From: Salidesulfovibrio brasiliensis JCM 12178
Lineage (GTDB): Bacteria; Desulfobacterota; Desulfovibrionia; Desulfovibrionales; Desulfovibrionaceae
NCBI RefSeq assembly: GCF_001311825.1
Contig: NZ_BBCB01000011.1
Location: 1 to 55,731 of the forward strand
Length of the DNA: 55,731 bases
Direction of reading: 5' to 3'
Position 1 is the stretch's first letter, and every line of letters starts with the position of its first letter. The notes under the pieces are model-generated. The model saw only the letters and a program-made list of their open reading frames with translations, was not told where the DNA came from and made no database searches. Of this stretch, positions 17,221 through 27,924 are shown one piece after another. The position numbers were made by a program, and so were the translations under genes.

Positions 17221-19265
17221 CTACGGGACTTTCCGCCGGTCTCCGGGAGTATCAGCGTCACGGTCGTGCCGCTGTTCTCCCCGGTGACCATGCTGATACG
17301 CCCGCCCATGGCTTCTGTCATGAGCTTGGCGCTGTAGGTCCCGAGCCCGGTCCCCTTGTCCTTGCCGTGCGTGGTATACTTGCTGAAGAAGTGATCCCGC
17401 ACTTCTTCGGGAACCTCGCCGAGATTGTGGATGGACAGCCGGTGGTGTGTTTCGCCGGGGTTGAGCATGATGTCCACGGTGCTGCCGAACGGGGATGCCT
17501 CGACGGCATTGCTGACAAGATTGGTCAGCAGCGTGTTTATCAGCAGCTCGTCTGCCGTGACCATGTACTGATCCACCTCGGCGATGTCCTTGCCGCCGAT
17601 CGTTGTCTTGATCCTGACCCCCCTGGCATGCGCCAGTGTGGCAAGCTCCTGCCCCACCCAATCAAGAGCGTGGCATATGTTGATCGGCTTCGGCTTGTAG
17701 ATGTATTTGCCGGTCTCCATCTTGTAGAGGTCCAGCGAAAGGTTTATCTGCATGAGCATCCGGTATCCGGCCTGCTCGATGGTCCGCAGAAGCTGCTTCT
17801 GCTCGTCGGTCAGGTTCGAGTCGACCTGCATGGCCTGCGGCAGGCCGATGATTCCGGAAAGCGGGCTGCGAAGGTCGTGGATCATGATGCGGTCCACATC
17901 CGCCTTCAGTTGCTCCAGTTCCTTGCGGCCGCTTATGTCGTCTATGACCCAGATGACTCCGTGATTCAGATCCGACGGGTTGACCGCACGCCCGGACAGA
18001 TTGCACCAGATGGCGCGGCCGTCCTTGGTCTTGAGGCGGTATTCCAACTGCTGCACGCCGCCCTTCTTCAGTTCGTCATAATGATTGCGGCCGAAATAAT
18101 CGGCATCTTCTTGGCTTACGTGAAGGATGGAAACATGGCGGCCGACAAGCTCATCCTGCGTATACCCGAACATGCGCTCGAAGCGCTTGTTGACGCGGTG
18201 GAACATGCGCCCTGACTTGAGGTAGGCCGTGGCCAGCGCGCTGCTGTCGAAGATGGTCTCGAACTCGATGACCTTGTGCTTGAGCTCCTGCTCGATACGG
18301 ACCATCTCGGTTACATCGCGCGAAATGCCGTAAAGGCCAACCACAACGCCGTGTTCGTCGAAAACGGGCCACTTGTTGCTGCTGACCCAGCCATCCGTCC
18401 CATCAAGGCGACGGTAGGGTTCGATCAGGGCCATGACGGGCCTGCCCTCCTCGATGACAGGCTTCTCCTCGTTAAAGTATGTGTCAGCCAGTTCCTTGGG
18501 AAAGACGTCGTGATCGGTCCTGCCGATCATGTCGCGCCAGTTTTCATGCCCCACGAGGTCGGCCATGGACTGGCTCACCGCCGTAAAGCGATGCTTTGCG
18601 TCCTTGAAGTACAGGAAGTCGGTAGTGCGCTCCAGCATGGTGACGAAGGTATTCGTCAGTTCCCGCAGTTCCTGAGTGGCCTCGTCAGACTTGCGCTGCG
18701 CCTCAACGCGGGCGGTGATGTCGGAAAAGGAGACGAGCAGCGGCATGGGGCAGTCCGGGAACGACTTTTCATAGTCCACGCCCTCCAGCCGAGCCCCCTC
18801 GACCCTGTAAAACCTGTGCCACCCCTGAGGCGGCTGAATCCGAAGCTCGAAGCCCCGCTCATCGGGCCGGTTGAAAAAACTCTTGTAGCGGCTGAGAAAG
18901 GCGTGCCTGTCGTCAGGGTGGATGAAAGAGGTCAGCCCGCGACTGAGCACATCCGACGGTGACAGATTGAGGGCCTGGCAAAAGGTCTTGTTGACGTCCC
19001 GGATGACTCCGTCCGCGTCCAGCAGGGCGTATCCCACCGGGGCATGATGATAGAGCCGCGCATAGCGATTCCTGGCGTTGGTCAGGTCCTCCTGCGTACG
19101 CCGCAACTCTTCGTTCTGAATCTCAAGCTCGGCCTGCTGAATCTGCAGCTCGTGGACAATCTCCTCGAAGTCCTTGCGAAGGATGTCGTCGCGCTGCGCA
19201 CCCTTCTCGTCCAAGAGTGCTTCCGCCTTTTCCCGAAGCTTCTGAAACTGCTTCTCAGCCTTCAT
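17217..19265 (-). CDS. Cytoplasmic multi-PAS sensor histidine kinase
   Basis: 682 residues from ATG 19265, with GGAGAGG upstream; a TTG three bases earlier is less likely. An N-terminal coiled coil (EELQIQQAELEIQNEELRR) is followed by three or four PAS domains. The HisKA domain has MIHDLRSPLSGIIG as the phosphorylation site, and the HATPase has NLVSNAVEAS and KGTGLGTYSAKLM. No membrane helix is seen. Its start overlaps the CheB-CheR gene's stop by one base (TGATG), so the two proteins are translationally coupled. No receiver gene is adjacent, so its phosphorylation partner is unknown. Confidence 0.93.
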   Translation of the reverse strand: MKAEKQFQKLREKAEALLDEKGAQRDDILRKDFEEIVHELQIQQAELEIQNEELRRTQEDLTNARNRYARLYHHAPVGYALLDADGVIRDVNKTFCQALNLSPSDVLSRGLTSFIHPDDRHAFLSRYKSFFNRPDERGFELRIQPPQGWHRFYRVEGARLEGVDYEKSFPDCPMPLLVSFSDITARVEAQRKSDEATQELRELTNTFVTMLERTTDFLYFKDAKHRFTAVSQSMADLVGHENWRDMIGRTDHDVFPKELADTYFNEEKPVIEEGRPVMALIEPYRRLDGTDGWVSSNKWPVFDEHGVVVGLYGISRDVTEMVRIEQELKHKVIEFETIFDSSALATAYLKSGRMFHRVNKRFERMFGYTQDELVGRHVSILHVSQEDADYFGRNHYDELKKGGVQQLEYRLKTKDGRAIWCNLSGRAVNPSDLNHGVIWVIDDISGRKELEQLKADVDRIMIHDLRSPLSGIIGLPQAMQVDSNLTDEQKQLLRTIEQAGYRMLMQINLSLDLYKMETGKYIYKPKPINICHALDWVGQELATLAHARGVRIKTTIGGKDIAEVDQYMVTADELLINTLLTNLVSNAVEASPFGSTVDIMLNPGETHHRLSIHNLGEVPEEVRDHFFSKYTTHGKDKGTGLGTYSAKLMTEAMGGRISMVTGENSGTTVTLILPETGGKSRS

Positions 19266-22200
19266 CAATCCTCTCCGTCTGCCTGTCCATCACTTTTCGT
19301 CCCTGACCCGATATCCATGATATTCCCGATGACCTTGACAACCTTCCCTTCCTTGCGGATGGCTTCAGCCGTGGTTCTGATGCGTGTGGACCGCCCATCA
19401 ACGCTGGTGAACGCAAATTCAAGATCGTATGGTTCCCCCTCTTCCGCACAACGGCGAAACGCTTCCGTAATGACCGGAACCGCTTCCTCCGGGTAGCAAC
19501 TGAGGCTTTTCTGGATATGCTCCGGCGAGCCTTCCACCACATCCTCGGGCTTGATGCCATGGATGCGATAGGTCTCCTCGGTCCAGAACATGCTCTGATT
19601 TTCCGTGTCCCATTCCCAGCCGCCCACGCGGGTCAGCCTCTGGGTGGCATTGAGCAGTTCCGTCATGCGGCGCAGTTCGTTTTCGCGGCGCTTGCGGACC
19701 TCGACATCCAGCACGGCAAACGCCTGCGGACCGTCAGGCTCGTTGGGGTTAACGGGCGCAAAGCTGATGATCGCCGGGAACTCGGTTCCGTCCTTTCGCA
19801 CCAGTTTGGTCTCCATCATGGCAGAGCCGTCCTTCTTCGTCTGCAGGGAACGCTCCTCGCCGACGCGGTCGAACTCGTCTTTCGAGGCATACATGGTGCT
19901 TGTTTCCCTACCGGAGAGCTCCTCCCGCTGCGCCCGAGCATGGAGCAGGTTGTGGAGCTGACTTCCACGAAAGTGCGCCCCTCCACAAGGCCCAGTCCCA
20001 CCGGGGCGGCCTCGTAGATGCTCTCCATCCTCGCCTTGCTCTTGGAGAGCGCCCCCTCGGCCTGCTTGAGCCGGGAGATGTCCACCAGCGTCATCACCAG
20101 CCCCGAGGATTCGGAACTGTCGATCCGGTAGGGCAGCACCCGCATGTAGAACCAATCGCCTTCCGTTGTTCGGACTTCATCCTGCCAGCTCTCACCAGAG
20201 GAAAGGACCTTTTCGGCGATGCTGTAGGGATCAGCCTGAAGCGCATGGGAAATATGCGTAAACGGCCTGCCGATGTCGTTTTTTACCAGCCTGAATATGC
20301 GCTTTGCCTCGGGGGTAAACTTGCGGATTTCCAGATTGTCGTCCACGAAAAGCGTTGCGATATGCGTTGCGGCCATGAGGTTGTCGAGGTCGTTGGTCAT
20401 CTCGGTGAGCTCCAGAATCTTGCTCTGGTACTCGGCGTTGACCGTGTGCAGCTCCTCGTTGACGGACTGCAGCTCCTCGTTGGTGCTCTGCAGTTCCTCG
20501 TTGCTGGCGAGCAACTCCTCGTTGGTAGCCTGAAGCTCTTCGTTGGAGGTCTCCAGCTCCTCGACGGTGGCCTGCAGATTCTCGCTCTTGAACTGAAGCT
20601 CCTGCTCCAGATCCTTGATCCTCTGATCTGCCTCTTCATTGATGTCGAACCGCACGACTTCACAGTCGTCGCACTCTTCATCCGTTTTCTGGTCATTGAT
20701 GAAGATCGCAGCAAGGTCGAGCTGCCCCGGCGAACTGCTCAGCGGATGGATGCTCAGCTCAATGACCTTCTGCCTGCCGTGCAGGTCGAGCCTGATATTG
20801 CTGTACTTGACCGGCTCGCCTGAAGAAAACACGCGCTGCAGGCTTGTGGCCAACGGAATCGAGAGTTCGCGCATGGCCATTTTGGTAATGTCGTTGACCT
20901 GCTTGCCCGCCGGTGGCCGGAAATACCCCTCCGCCTCGCCTGCGAGATGCACAAGCTCCAACTCCTCGTTGACCACTGCGGCCAGCGCCGAGAACTCCGC
21001 TGCCATCTTCTGGAGCAGCTTCTCCTGAATCCGCTCCTCGGCCCGCATGGCCGCACCCGAACGGCCGTTCGGCCTGAACTCTCCGGCATGCGCGGCAATC
21101 TGCGGGGCTCCAAGGGATTGAAGCGAGGAAAAGGACGTCGGACGCCCTTTGTGCCGCGAACGGAAAATCTTGCACTTGTGGTTGAGCGTCTCGAAATCGC
21201 TGCCCGCTTCACCCATGGTTTCACTGGTTCCCAGCACCAACACGCCGCCGGGCTTGAGGGAAAAGGCGAAGTGCTCGATAACCTTCTCCTGCAACACGGG
21301 CTGAAGGTAGATGAGCAGGTTGCGGCAACTGATGAAATCGATGTTGGTGAACGGGGGGTCCTTGATGAGATTGTGCTGGGCAAAGATGACCATCTCCCGC
21401 GTGGCCCGGTCCACCTGATAATGCCCGTCGCGCCGGACGAAATACTTGCTCAGCAGCCCTGAAGGAAGGTCGGCGGCAATGCTCTCAGGATAGACGCCGT
21501 TACCCGCGGTCAGGATCGCGTCGCGGTCGATGTCCGTGGCGAAAATCTTGACGTTCACCGGTTTTTCCGCGCTGCGAAGCACCTCCTGCACGAGTATGGC
21601 AAGCGAGTAGGCTTCCTCGCCGGTCGAGCATCCCGCAACCCAGAAGCGCAGGTCGGAACTTTCAGCCCTGTTCACCAGATCGGGCAACCAATTCTCCTGC
21701 AGTGCTTCGTAGACATCCTTGTCGCGGAAAAAACTCGTCACACCGATGAGCAGCTCACGATAGAGTGTGGAAAGCTCGCCCGGATAGGTCTTGAGATATT
21801 CGACATATTCCTGAAGATTGGGCAGCTGGTTCACCGTCAGCCTGCGCTGGATGCGACGCATGACCGTGCTCGGCTTGTAATAGGTGAAGTCCACCTTGTT
21901 CTGGTCCCGGAGCATGGAGAAAATTCTGGCAATGCTGTCTTCGTCCGGGACCACGTCCCGCTTGCCCCTGCGGTCATCGGTCAGGGTGTGATTGATGAAG
22001 GACATGAGTTTGGCGGGCATATCCTCGGGAGCCAGAGCTATGTCCACAAGCCCGGTGTTGATGGCCGCCTTGGGCATGCCGTCAAAACGCGCGGAGTCCT
22101 CGGTCTGCACCAGCACCATGCCCCCCGCCTCCTTGATGGCGCGGATACCACGGACACCGTCGCTGCCCGTGCCGGACAGGATGATCCCGACGCTTCGCTC

Positions 22201-22575
22201 GGCCTGATCGTCGGCAAGAGAGCGCAGAAAGGTATCAATGGGCAGATTCGGCATGTGGTGCTGCTCGAAGTCATTGAGTAGCAGCTTGCCGTGAAATATC
22301 TTCAATTCCTTTTTCGGCGGAATCAGATAGACGGTGTTCGCCTCGACAGGCATTCCCTCTTCGGCGCGTTTGACAGTCATGCTCGTGCGCTTGGAGAGAA
22401 GCTCCACCATCAGACTCTTGTGGTCCGGGGAGAGATGCTGCACGACCACGAATGCGAGCCCGCTGTCGGGCGGCATGTGGGTAAAGAACGTATCCAGCGC
22501 CTCAAGCCCACCGGCAGAAGCCCCTATCCCAATATAATAACTTGGCATTTTATCTTTACGAACATTACTAGCCAT
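19265..22575 (-). CDS. CheB-CheR-PAS fusion protein; frame broken once
   Basis: The frame shifts near 19927: one extra C joins CSMLGRS to REELSGRETSTMYAS and yields about 1103 residues. Domains in order are CheB methylesterase without a receiver (GASAGGLEAL, QHLSPDHKS, GTGSDGVRGI), CheR methyltransferase (RRIQRRL, SFFRDKD, AGCSTGEEAYSLA, FISCRNLLIYL), a long coiled coil, a PAS_10-like domain and two further PAS domains. The start is uncertain: ATG 22575 has a G-rich site upstream, while Met at 22638 or 22548 is possible. Such fusions are thought to couple receptor-methylation enzymes to kinase signalling. Here a PAS kinase is translationally coupled downstream. Confidence 0.9.
20451..20577 (-). 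repeat. 21-bp tandem repeat encoding a heptad coiled coil
   Basis: About six degenerate 21-bp units encode a seven-residue periodicity such as SNEELQATNEELLASNEELQ. They form the coiled coil between the CheR and PAS domains. This is protein-level periodicity, not a mobile repeat. Confidence 0.8.
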
Positions 22576-22773
22576 CCAGAGCCCCCGAACTGAAGTATGC
22601 ATCAGGACCGTCCCCTGATCCTTGCTGAGCGGTATCATTGCCGGAATCCACAGAAAGCGGATTCAATGTGATTAATTACCATCACTAACTAATTAATTCA
22701 ACACGTCAGGGAATATCATTTGCTTTCTGGACCCGATACATTGGTCGCTGACACAGCGCGCTGTTAGGGGCAT

Positions 22774-22809
22774 GGTTCTTCGTTTTTTACTGCTGAAAAA
22801 CCACGAACC
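22774..22809 (-). terminator. Probable terminator of the PEP-synthase-like gene
   Basis: GGTTC pairs with GAACC and T5 pairs with A5, with a 3-bp internal mismatch, about 60 bases past the minus-strand stop at 22871. The T-rich arm could serve as the release tract. It is imperfect, so moderate confidence. Confidence 0.4.
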
Positions 22810-22870
22810 AGCCCGCAGAACGGCTCAAACGCAGAAAACAACCACAAAGACAGTAAATCCTGTGTTGCAA

Positions 22871-25449
22871 TCAGCGGCCGACCAGTTCGGCGAGGTCCTT
22901 CTCGATGGATTGGCGTCGACGCTCAACCGCATCGGGGTCGGCCATAATCATGTCGATCTGGCGCGTATGGCTGATGAGATAGCCGATGACCCGGAGTCGA
23001 CGGAGCATTCCTTCCTGCTCCAGCCCCTCCACTCGGGCAAAGAGGTTGTCCTCGCGCAGCTTGACCCCGAAGTCGTAGTTTTCAAGAATCTGCGCGATGA
23101 ACCGGGTTCGCAGGATGCGGCGCTTGAGGTCAGCCGCCCCGCCCTTGAACTGGAAGCTGGCGTAACTCTCGGCCGGACGCTCGCCCACGTAGGATTCCGT
23201 GCCGCAGAAGTGAAACCCGAATCTTGACTGGAGCGAACAGTAGCGCCGCGAAGCCATGAAGTAGTTGCGCGTCGAATATTCGGACCGCCCTGCGGAGTCG
23301 AGGTTCGGGTTGGCCGTGGCCTCGAACAGGACGGACATGAACCCGCTCGCGTTCACGGGCGGCGGGCCTTCCCATGCCACGGCCATCATGCCGTCCCAGA
23401 GCGCCCGCATGGGCAGGGAGCGTATCTGGTCCACGGCCACACAGCCGTCCATGCGGCAGGCTCCTTCCTCGCAGAAGGCATCACCGAGATCGAGTATCCA
23501 GAACTGCTTGGGCACGTCGCAAATGACGCGCCGCGCTGCCACCTGCTGCACGCTTCGGCTCATGCCGAGGTGGAACATCTCCTTCACGGCCTTTTCATGA
23601 CAGAAGCGCATGATGTCATGGAACGTCTTGCAGTTGCGCGCCCGAAACTCCACGGAATCCGGGTCCAGCAGCCTGAGCCGCAGGATGTGCCTGGCCGCGC
23701 CGAGAAGCGCCGCACGCACCGGGCTGCCGCGCATCAGGTCGCGCCGCACGCGCTTGCGCTCCAGAAGCGGCTCCTGCCGGTCCCGGTATATCGCGCCGCT
23801 GTCCGCGTCTATGGTCAGCGTTTCACCGTCTTCAAATTCATCAAGGATGCCGCGCAGTCCGAAAACCGCCGGGATGCCGAACTCGCGCGCCACGTTGGCC
23901 AAGTGGCCTGCCGCGCTGCCCTGCTCGGCAATGACCGCGACAGCCCGGTTCAAAAGGGCCGCCCGCCTCGGCAGTGCGTGACGCAGCATGAGCACCGCGC
24001 CTTCAGGGAAGGTCAGCGCATCAGCGTCCTTGAGCACAGTGCGGATCTCTCCGGCGGCAACACCGGGAGAGGCCACCACGCCATCCTTGAAAACAGGATC
24101 GGGCAACCCTTCCGGAATCTCGGCCTTGGTTTCCTCCAGCACCTCAGTGAGCGGGCGGCACTGCAGCAGCATGAGCGTGTTGTCGTGATCGTAAGCCCAC
24201 TCAACGTCCTGCGGATGGTTGAAATGCTTTTCAAGCGAGACTGCCAGCCGAGCCACGGCCAGCACCTGTCCGTCCTCAAGCGAAGGGGCGTTGGCCTCTT
24301 CCTGCGTGGTTTCAAGACGACACGTCCCTTCGCGGGGAAGACAGGCATAGCGGTCCTGCTTCTCGGCGATGCTTCGGGTTTCGATCTCCTGAGGATCGCG
24401 GGAAACACGAAATTCGTCTGTAGCCGTGGAACCGTCCACCACCGCCTTGGGAAGCCCCCATACGGAATATATCCGCACGCGGTGGTCCTCGAAATCCACC
24501 GGGCTCGAGGAGTAGGCAACGCCGCTTGATTTCGCGTCCACCATGCCCATGAATCCCACGCACATGGCAACGTCTTCGTCGCGGATGCCCCGGCTCGCCC
24601 GGTATGCACATGCCTCCACCGACCACTTGGAGGCCACCACCTCGCGGTAGGCGTCCAGCAGGGAATCGGCGTCCACATTGAGTACCGAACGGTATTGCCC
24701 GGCAAAAGTCGCCCCTTCGGCGTCCTCGCCCAGCGCGCTGGAACGGACGGCCATGGGAATCCCGGATTCGGATTCCCGCTCCACCGTTGCGTAGGCGTCA
24801 AGGATTGCCTGCTCCAGATCGGCAGGCAGCTCGGCCTCCACCACAAGCTGCATGATGGACGAAGACATGCGCATGGCGTCGTGCGTCTTTTCCTGAATGC
24901 TGCTCTGGATGCGGCGGTCGATCTCCTCTTTCAACCCGCTGTCCATGATGAAGCGGCGATACCCTTCGGCCGTGATAACGAATCCCGGCGGGGTGGGCAC
25001 GGAGAGCGTGGCCGCCGCGTCACCGAGCATGGCCATCTTGGAGCCGCAGCGTTCCACGTCGTCGCGGCGCACTTCGGAAAGTGCCAGAACCAGCGGGCCG
25101 CCCCGCTCCACCTGCGGCGGGGAGAGGTGCGGATTGATTTTCTGCTGGATATCCTTGAATCGCTCGAAAAGCCGCTCGTAATCGCCGGGCGACATCTCGT
25201 TGAGGTTCTGCACCATACGGAAGATGGCCGCCGAAATCTTTGTGCAGAGCGCGCGGACGTAGTGCATGCCGTAGGCGCGGCCGCCGCGCAGGGTCTCTTC
25301 CAGTTCGGCAAAGAGCTCATGCGCCTCGGTGTTGGCGGAGATGAGCTGCCTGAAGCTGAGAAAACGGGCCGTGATAAGGCTCTTGCATCCTCGGAGTCCG
25401 ACGTGTCACGTCGGCCAAGCAATCGGGAAACGCTGTTCCAGAACCCCAT
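22871..25449 (-). CDS. PEP-synthase-like protein: ATP-grasp and phosphohistidine domains without the PEP barrel; frame broken once
   Basis: The ATG at 25449 begins MGFWNSVSRLLGRRDTSDSE, and the frame shifts at 25378-25379. One extra C gives DARALITARFLSFRQ and a protein of about 859 residues; without it the gene appears to start at 25267. It has a helical N-terminus, then a PPDK-type ATP-grasp domain (MAVRSSALGEDAEGATFAGQ, WAYDHDNTLMLLQCRPL). The phosphohistidine domain follows (EQGSAAGHLANVAREFGIPA, His near residue 515). True PEP synthases continue into a PEP/pyruvate TIM barrel. Here the remaining 300 or so residues are a different, unrecognised domain containing CEEGACRMDGC and FHFCGTESYVGE. 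It may phosphorylate or transfer phosphate to another partner. It is last in an operon with a TauE permease and receivers. Confidence 0.8.
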
Positions 25450-25473
25450 ATCACGGCCCGCCTGTTGTATCGG

Positions 25474-26184
25474 TTAGACTTCCTTCTTCTTCCCGGCCTT
25501 CATCTCAAGGCCGAAGCCCTCGAAGAGGAAGAAGATCGAGTAGCCCCACCACATGGTGTAGACCACATAGAATATCAGCGCAAAGGTGATGATGCCAGCT
25601 TCTTCAGACACGTCACGCGCCTCGATTCCATAGTAGTTATAGGCCACTTCCACCGCACGCTTGATGACCATCTTGTCCACGTAGGACGCTGCGGCGAACT
25701 GCTTCTGGAGATCAAGCTCCTTCTTGAGGCTGGTGAGCATGGCCCACCAGAGGTACATGGCCTTTCGCGGCTCCATGCCGTAACGGCTCTTCAGCTCGTC
25801 TCCCTCGTTGTGGAACATCCGGTCCGCGTCGCGGATGACCGCGTCCAGCAGGACTCCGAGCTTTCCGCTGACCATCAGCCCCTTGTCCCCGCTCTGTGCG
25901 GCTATTCCGTTTGCCACAAGGAGATCGCGGGTCTCGTTCACCAGATCCGGCTGCTTGTCGAGCACCGTTACGGTGTAGTCGTCGCCCGAGAACTTGAGCG
26001 CTCCGGCCTTGACGTCGGGAATGTAATAGGTCGATCCCTTGGAGATGGAGTTGAAGAGCGCATCAGACGCATGGAACGCGTTGGTTCCGCCAAAGTTGTC
26101 CGTAAACATGTACCAGAGCACGGCCATAAAAACCGCTGTCAGTACAGCGCCTATGGAGAAGGCTCTCTTGTTTGTGATAAGCAT
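25474..26184 (-). CDS. Unknown membrane protein next to the TauE/SafE permease
   Basis: 236 residues that I cannot assign to a family. A membrane helix (about 9-26) leads to a periplasmic domain of roughly 165 residues, containing GSTYYIPDVKAGALKFSGDD and GIAAQSGDKGLMVSGKLGVL. A second helix (about 200-222) precedes a short basic tail ending KAGKKKEV. The gene lies between the permease (three bases away) and the PEP-synthase-like gene (24 bases away), clearly in one operon. The middle part mentions no catalytic motif; a sensor or accessory subunit for the permease is a reasonable guess. Confidence 0.75.
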   Translation of the reverse strand: MLITNKRAFSIGAVLTAVFMAVLWYMFTDNFGGTNAFHASDALFNSISKGSTYYIPDVKAGALKFSGDDYTVTVLDKQPDLVNETRDLLVANGIAAQSGDKGLMVSGKLGVLLDAVIRDADRMFHNEGDELKSRYGMEPRKAMYLWWAMLTSLKKELDLQKQFAAASYVDKMVIKRAVEVAYNYYGIEARDVSEEAGIITFALIFYVVYTMWWGYSIFFLFEGFGLEMKAGKKKEV

Positions 26185-26187
26185 GGA

Positions 26188-27450
26188 TTATTCCTCCCTC
26201 AATTCGCGTGCGCGCATTAGGAACGTCCCGATCACCCAGACCGCGAAGGTCCCGATGACTACGAAGAACGACCAGTTGCCCAGCGAGGCAAGAATTCCCG
26301 CCGTGGACGCATCGATGTTGATGAGCTTCATGTCACCCAGCTTGCCGGGAAGGGCAAAGAGCCTGTTCACGAAACCGGCCAGAATGGCCAGCGCGTAGAA
26401 CCCGCGGATGTAAATGCCGGGGACCAGCTTGGTGGTCAGCGCGCCGATCTGGATGCCGATGAGCGAACCGAGCAGCATGCCCATGGCCAGGGTGTAGAAG
26501 ATGAAGCCGTAAATGGCGTACTGGCTGATGGAGGCAAAGCCCGCAGTAAAGATGATCTGCAGGATGTCGGTACCGACGGTGGTGAAGGAACTGACACCGA
26601 GGATGTACACGAACATGGGGAAGGTCAGGAAGCCGCCGCCCACGCCCATGATGGCCGCCATGAAGCCGACGATGCTGCCGCACAGGGCAACGAACCAGCC
26701 GGAGATCTTCTTGCCGCCCGGAACGAGGTCCTCGTCAAAGGTGATCATCGGGGGGATGTTGGCATTCTGCAGCTTGGCGGGAAGTCCGCCGCCGCCCGAG
26801 CCGCCACCGCCGTGCGCGTCGACGCCCTGCCCCATCTTGCGCAGGCGAAGGAAGTCGATGAGTGCGTAGAAGCCCAGAAAACCGAGCAAGACCACGTAGA
26901 TGACCGAGATGAAGGTGTCGGAGGCGACCGGGTTGGCCTCATAGATGAGACGGTTCAGTATGCCGCCCCCGAGAACGCCTGCCCCCGACCCCACAAGGAA
27001 GGCCACGGCCAGCGCCACAGAAACGTTTCCGAGCTTCTTGTGCACGGCTGTTCCCATGATGGCCTTGGCGAAAATGTGGAACAGGTCGGTTCCCACCGCC
27101 AGAATGCCCTTGATGCCCGCGCTCATGAGCGCCGGGGTGATGATGAATCCACCGCCCGCGCCGATGCAGCCCGTAATCAGGCCGGCACAGACGCCGATGG
27201 CGATGGAGACAAGGAATATTTCCGTGGTGTAGAAGGCCGGAGTGTATGCCTTCTTGCCGCCGAGGATGTCCGGAAGCTCCATATCCGCGGCAACGCCTAC
27301 GGAGACGAGGATGATGGGAATCGTCAGCAGCGCGAGAAGCAGCAGCTTCTTACGGCTGGTCACGATGTTCGTGGACACTTCCAGATCCCACTTGGCGTGT
27401 GCCCTCGCCGCCCACTGAAGCGACTCGAAAGTGCGTCTGAGTATTCGCAT
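26188..27450 (-). CDS. TauE/SafE family permease (sulfite/organic-anion exporter type)
   Basis: 420 residues with about nine membrane segments in two homologous halves. The first half carries GLITGCIGAGGGFIITPALM and the second GFMAAIMGVGGGFLTFPMF, the glycine-rich signature loops of the family. Between the halves is a hydrophilic linker with DAHGGGGSGGGGLPAKL. The family moves sulfite, sulfonates, sulfoacetate or other small anions; the substrate here is unknown. The N-terminus has an extra cytoplasmic segment of about 35 residues before the first helix. It lies in the operon after two receiver genes, suggesting two-component control. Confidence 0.9.
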   Translation of the reverse strand: MRILRRTFESLQWAARAHAKWDLEVSTNIVTSRKKLLLLALLTIPIILVSVGVAADMELPDILGGKKAYTPAFYTTEIFLVSIAIGVCAGLITGCIGAGGGFIITPALMSAGIKGILAVGTDLFHIFAKAIMGTAVHKKLGNVSVALAVAFLVGSGAGVLGGGILNRLIYEANPVASDTFISVIYVVLLGFLGFYALIDFLRLRKMGQGVDAHGGGGSGGGGLPAKLQNANIPPMITFDEDLVPGGKKISGWFVALCGSIVGFMAAIMGVGGGFLTFPMFVYILGVSSFTTVGTDILQIIFTAGFASISQYAIYGFIFYTLAMGMLLGSLIGIQIGALTTKLVPGIYIRGFYALAILAGFVNRLFALPGKLGDMKLINIDASTAGILASLGNWSFFVVIGTFAVWVIGTFLMRARELREE

Positions 27451-27535
27451 ATGTCTTCTGCCTTATTTTCGCCTTTCGGCGGTTTCGATCCACTTCCGGT
27501 CCCTGCTGTGCCGGGCACCGGGGTATCCGTTTATT

Positions 27536-27910
27536 TCATGCCTTTTTAGCCGCTTCCCGGATCTTGGCCATGAGCTCGTCCAGGTCGCAGGGCTTCAACA
27601 GATAATCATAGGCGCCATAGCGCAAACCGTCCTTGGCGGCGGTCTCGGAGCCGTGCCCGGTGAGCATGATGACCGGGAGTTCCGGCACCATCTTGCGAAT
27701 CACCTGAAGCACCTCGATGCCGTCCATGTCCTCCATCTTCAGGTCGAGCACGACCACGTCGAAATCCTCCTTGCGAAGAATCCGGATCGCCTCGGTGCCG
27801 CTATCAGCGGACACAACCTCGAACCCGCGCTTGCTCATGCGCTTGGTCAGCACATCGGTGAAGCCGGCCTCGTCGTCCACCAGAAGAATCTTGACGGTTT
27901 CGCCATTCAT
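27536..27910 (-). CDS. Single-domain response regulator (receiver only)
   Basis: 124 residues, a complete receiver and nothing else. The acidic pair is in ILLVDDEAGF, the phosphoacceptor in DVVVLDLKMEDMDG, the threonine in IMLTGHGSE and the lysine in YDYLLKPCD. Without an output domain it probably acts by phosphotransfer or protein binding. It is 14 bases downstream of a close paralogue and downstream of the Cache kinase. Confidence 0.95.
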   Translation of the reverse strand: MNGETVKILLVDDEAGFTDVLTKRMSKRGFEVVSADSGTEAIRILRKEDFDVVVLDLKMEDMDGIEVLQVIRKMVPELPVIMLTGHGSETAAKDGLRYGAYDYLLKPCDLDELMAKIREAAKKA

Positions 27911-27924
27911 AGCGCCCTCCCGCT

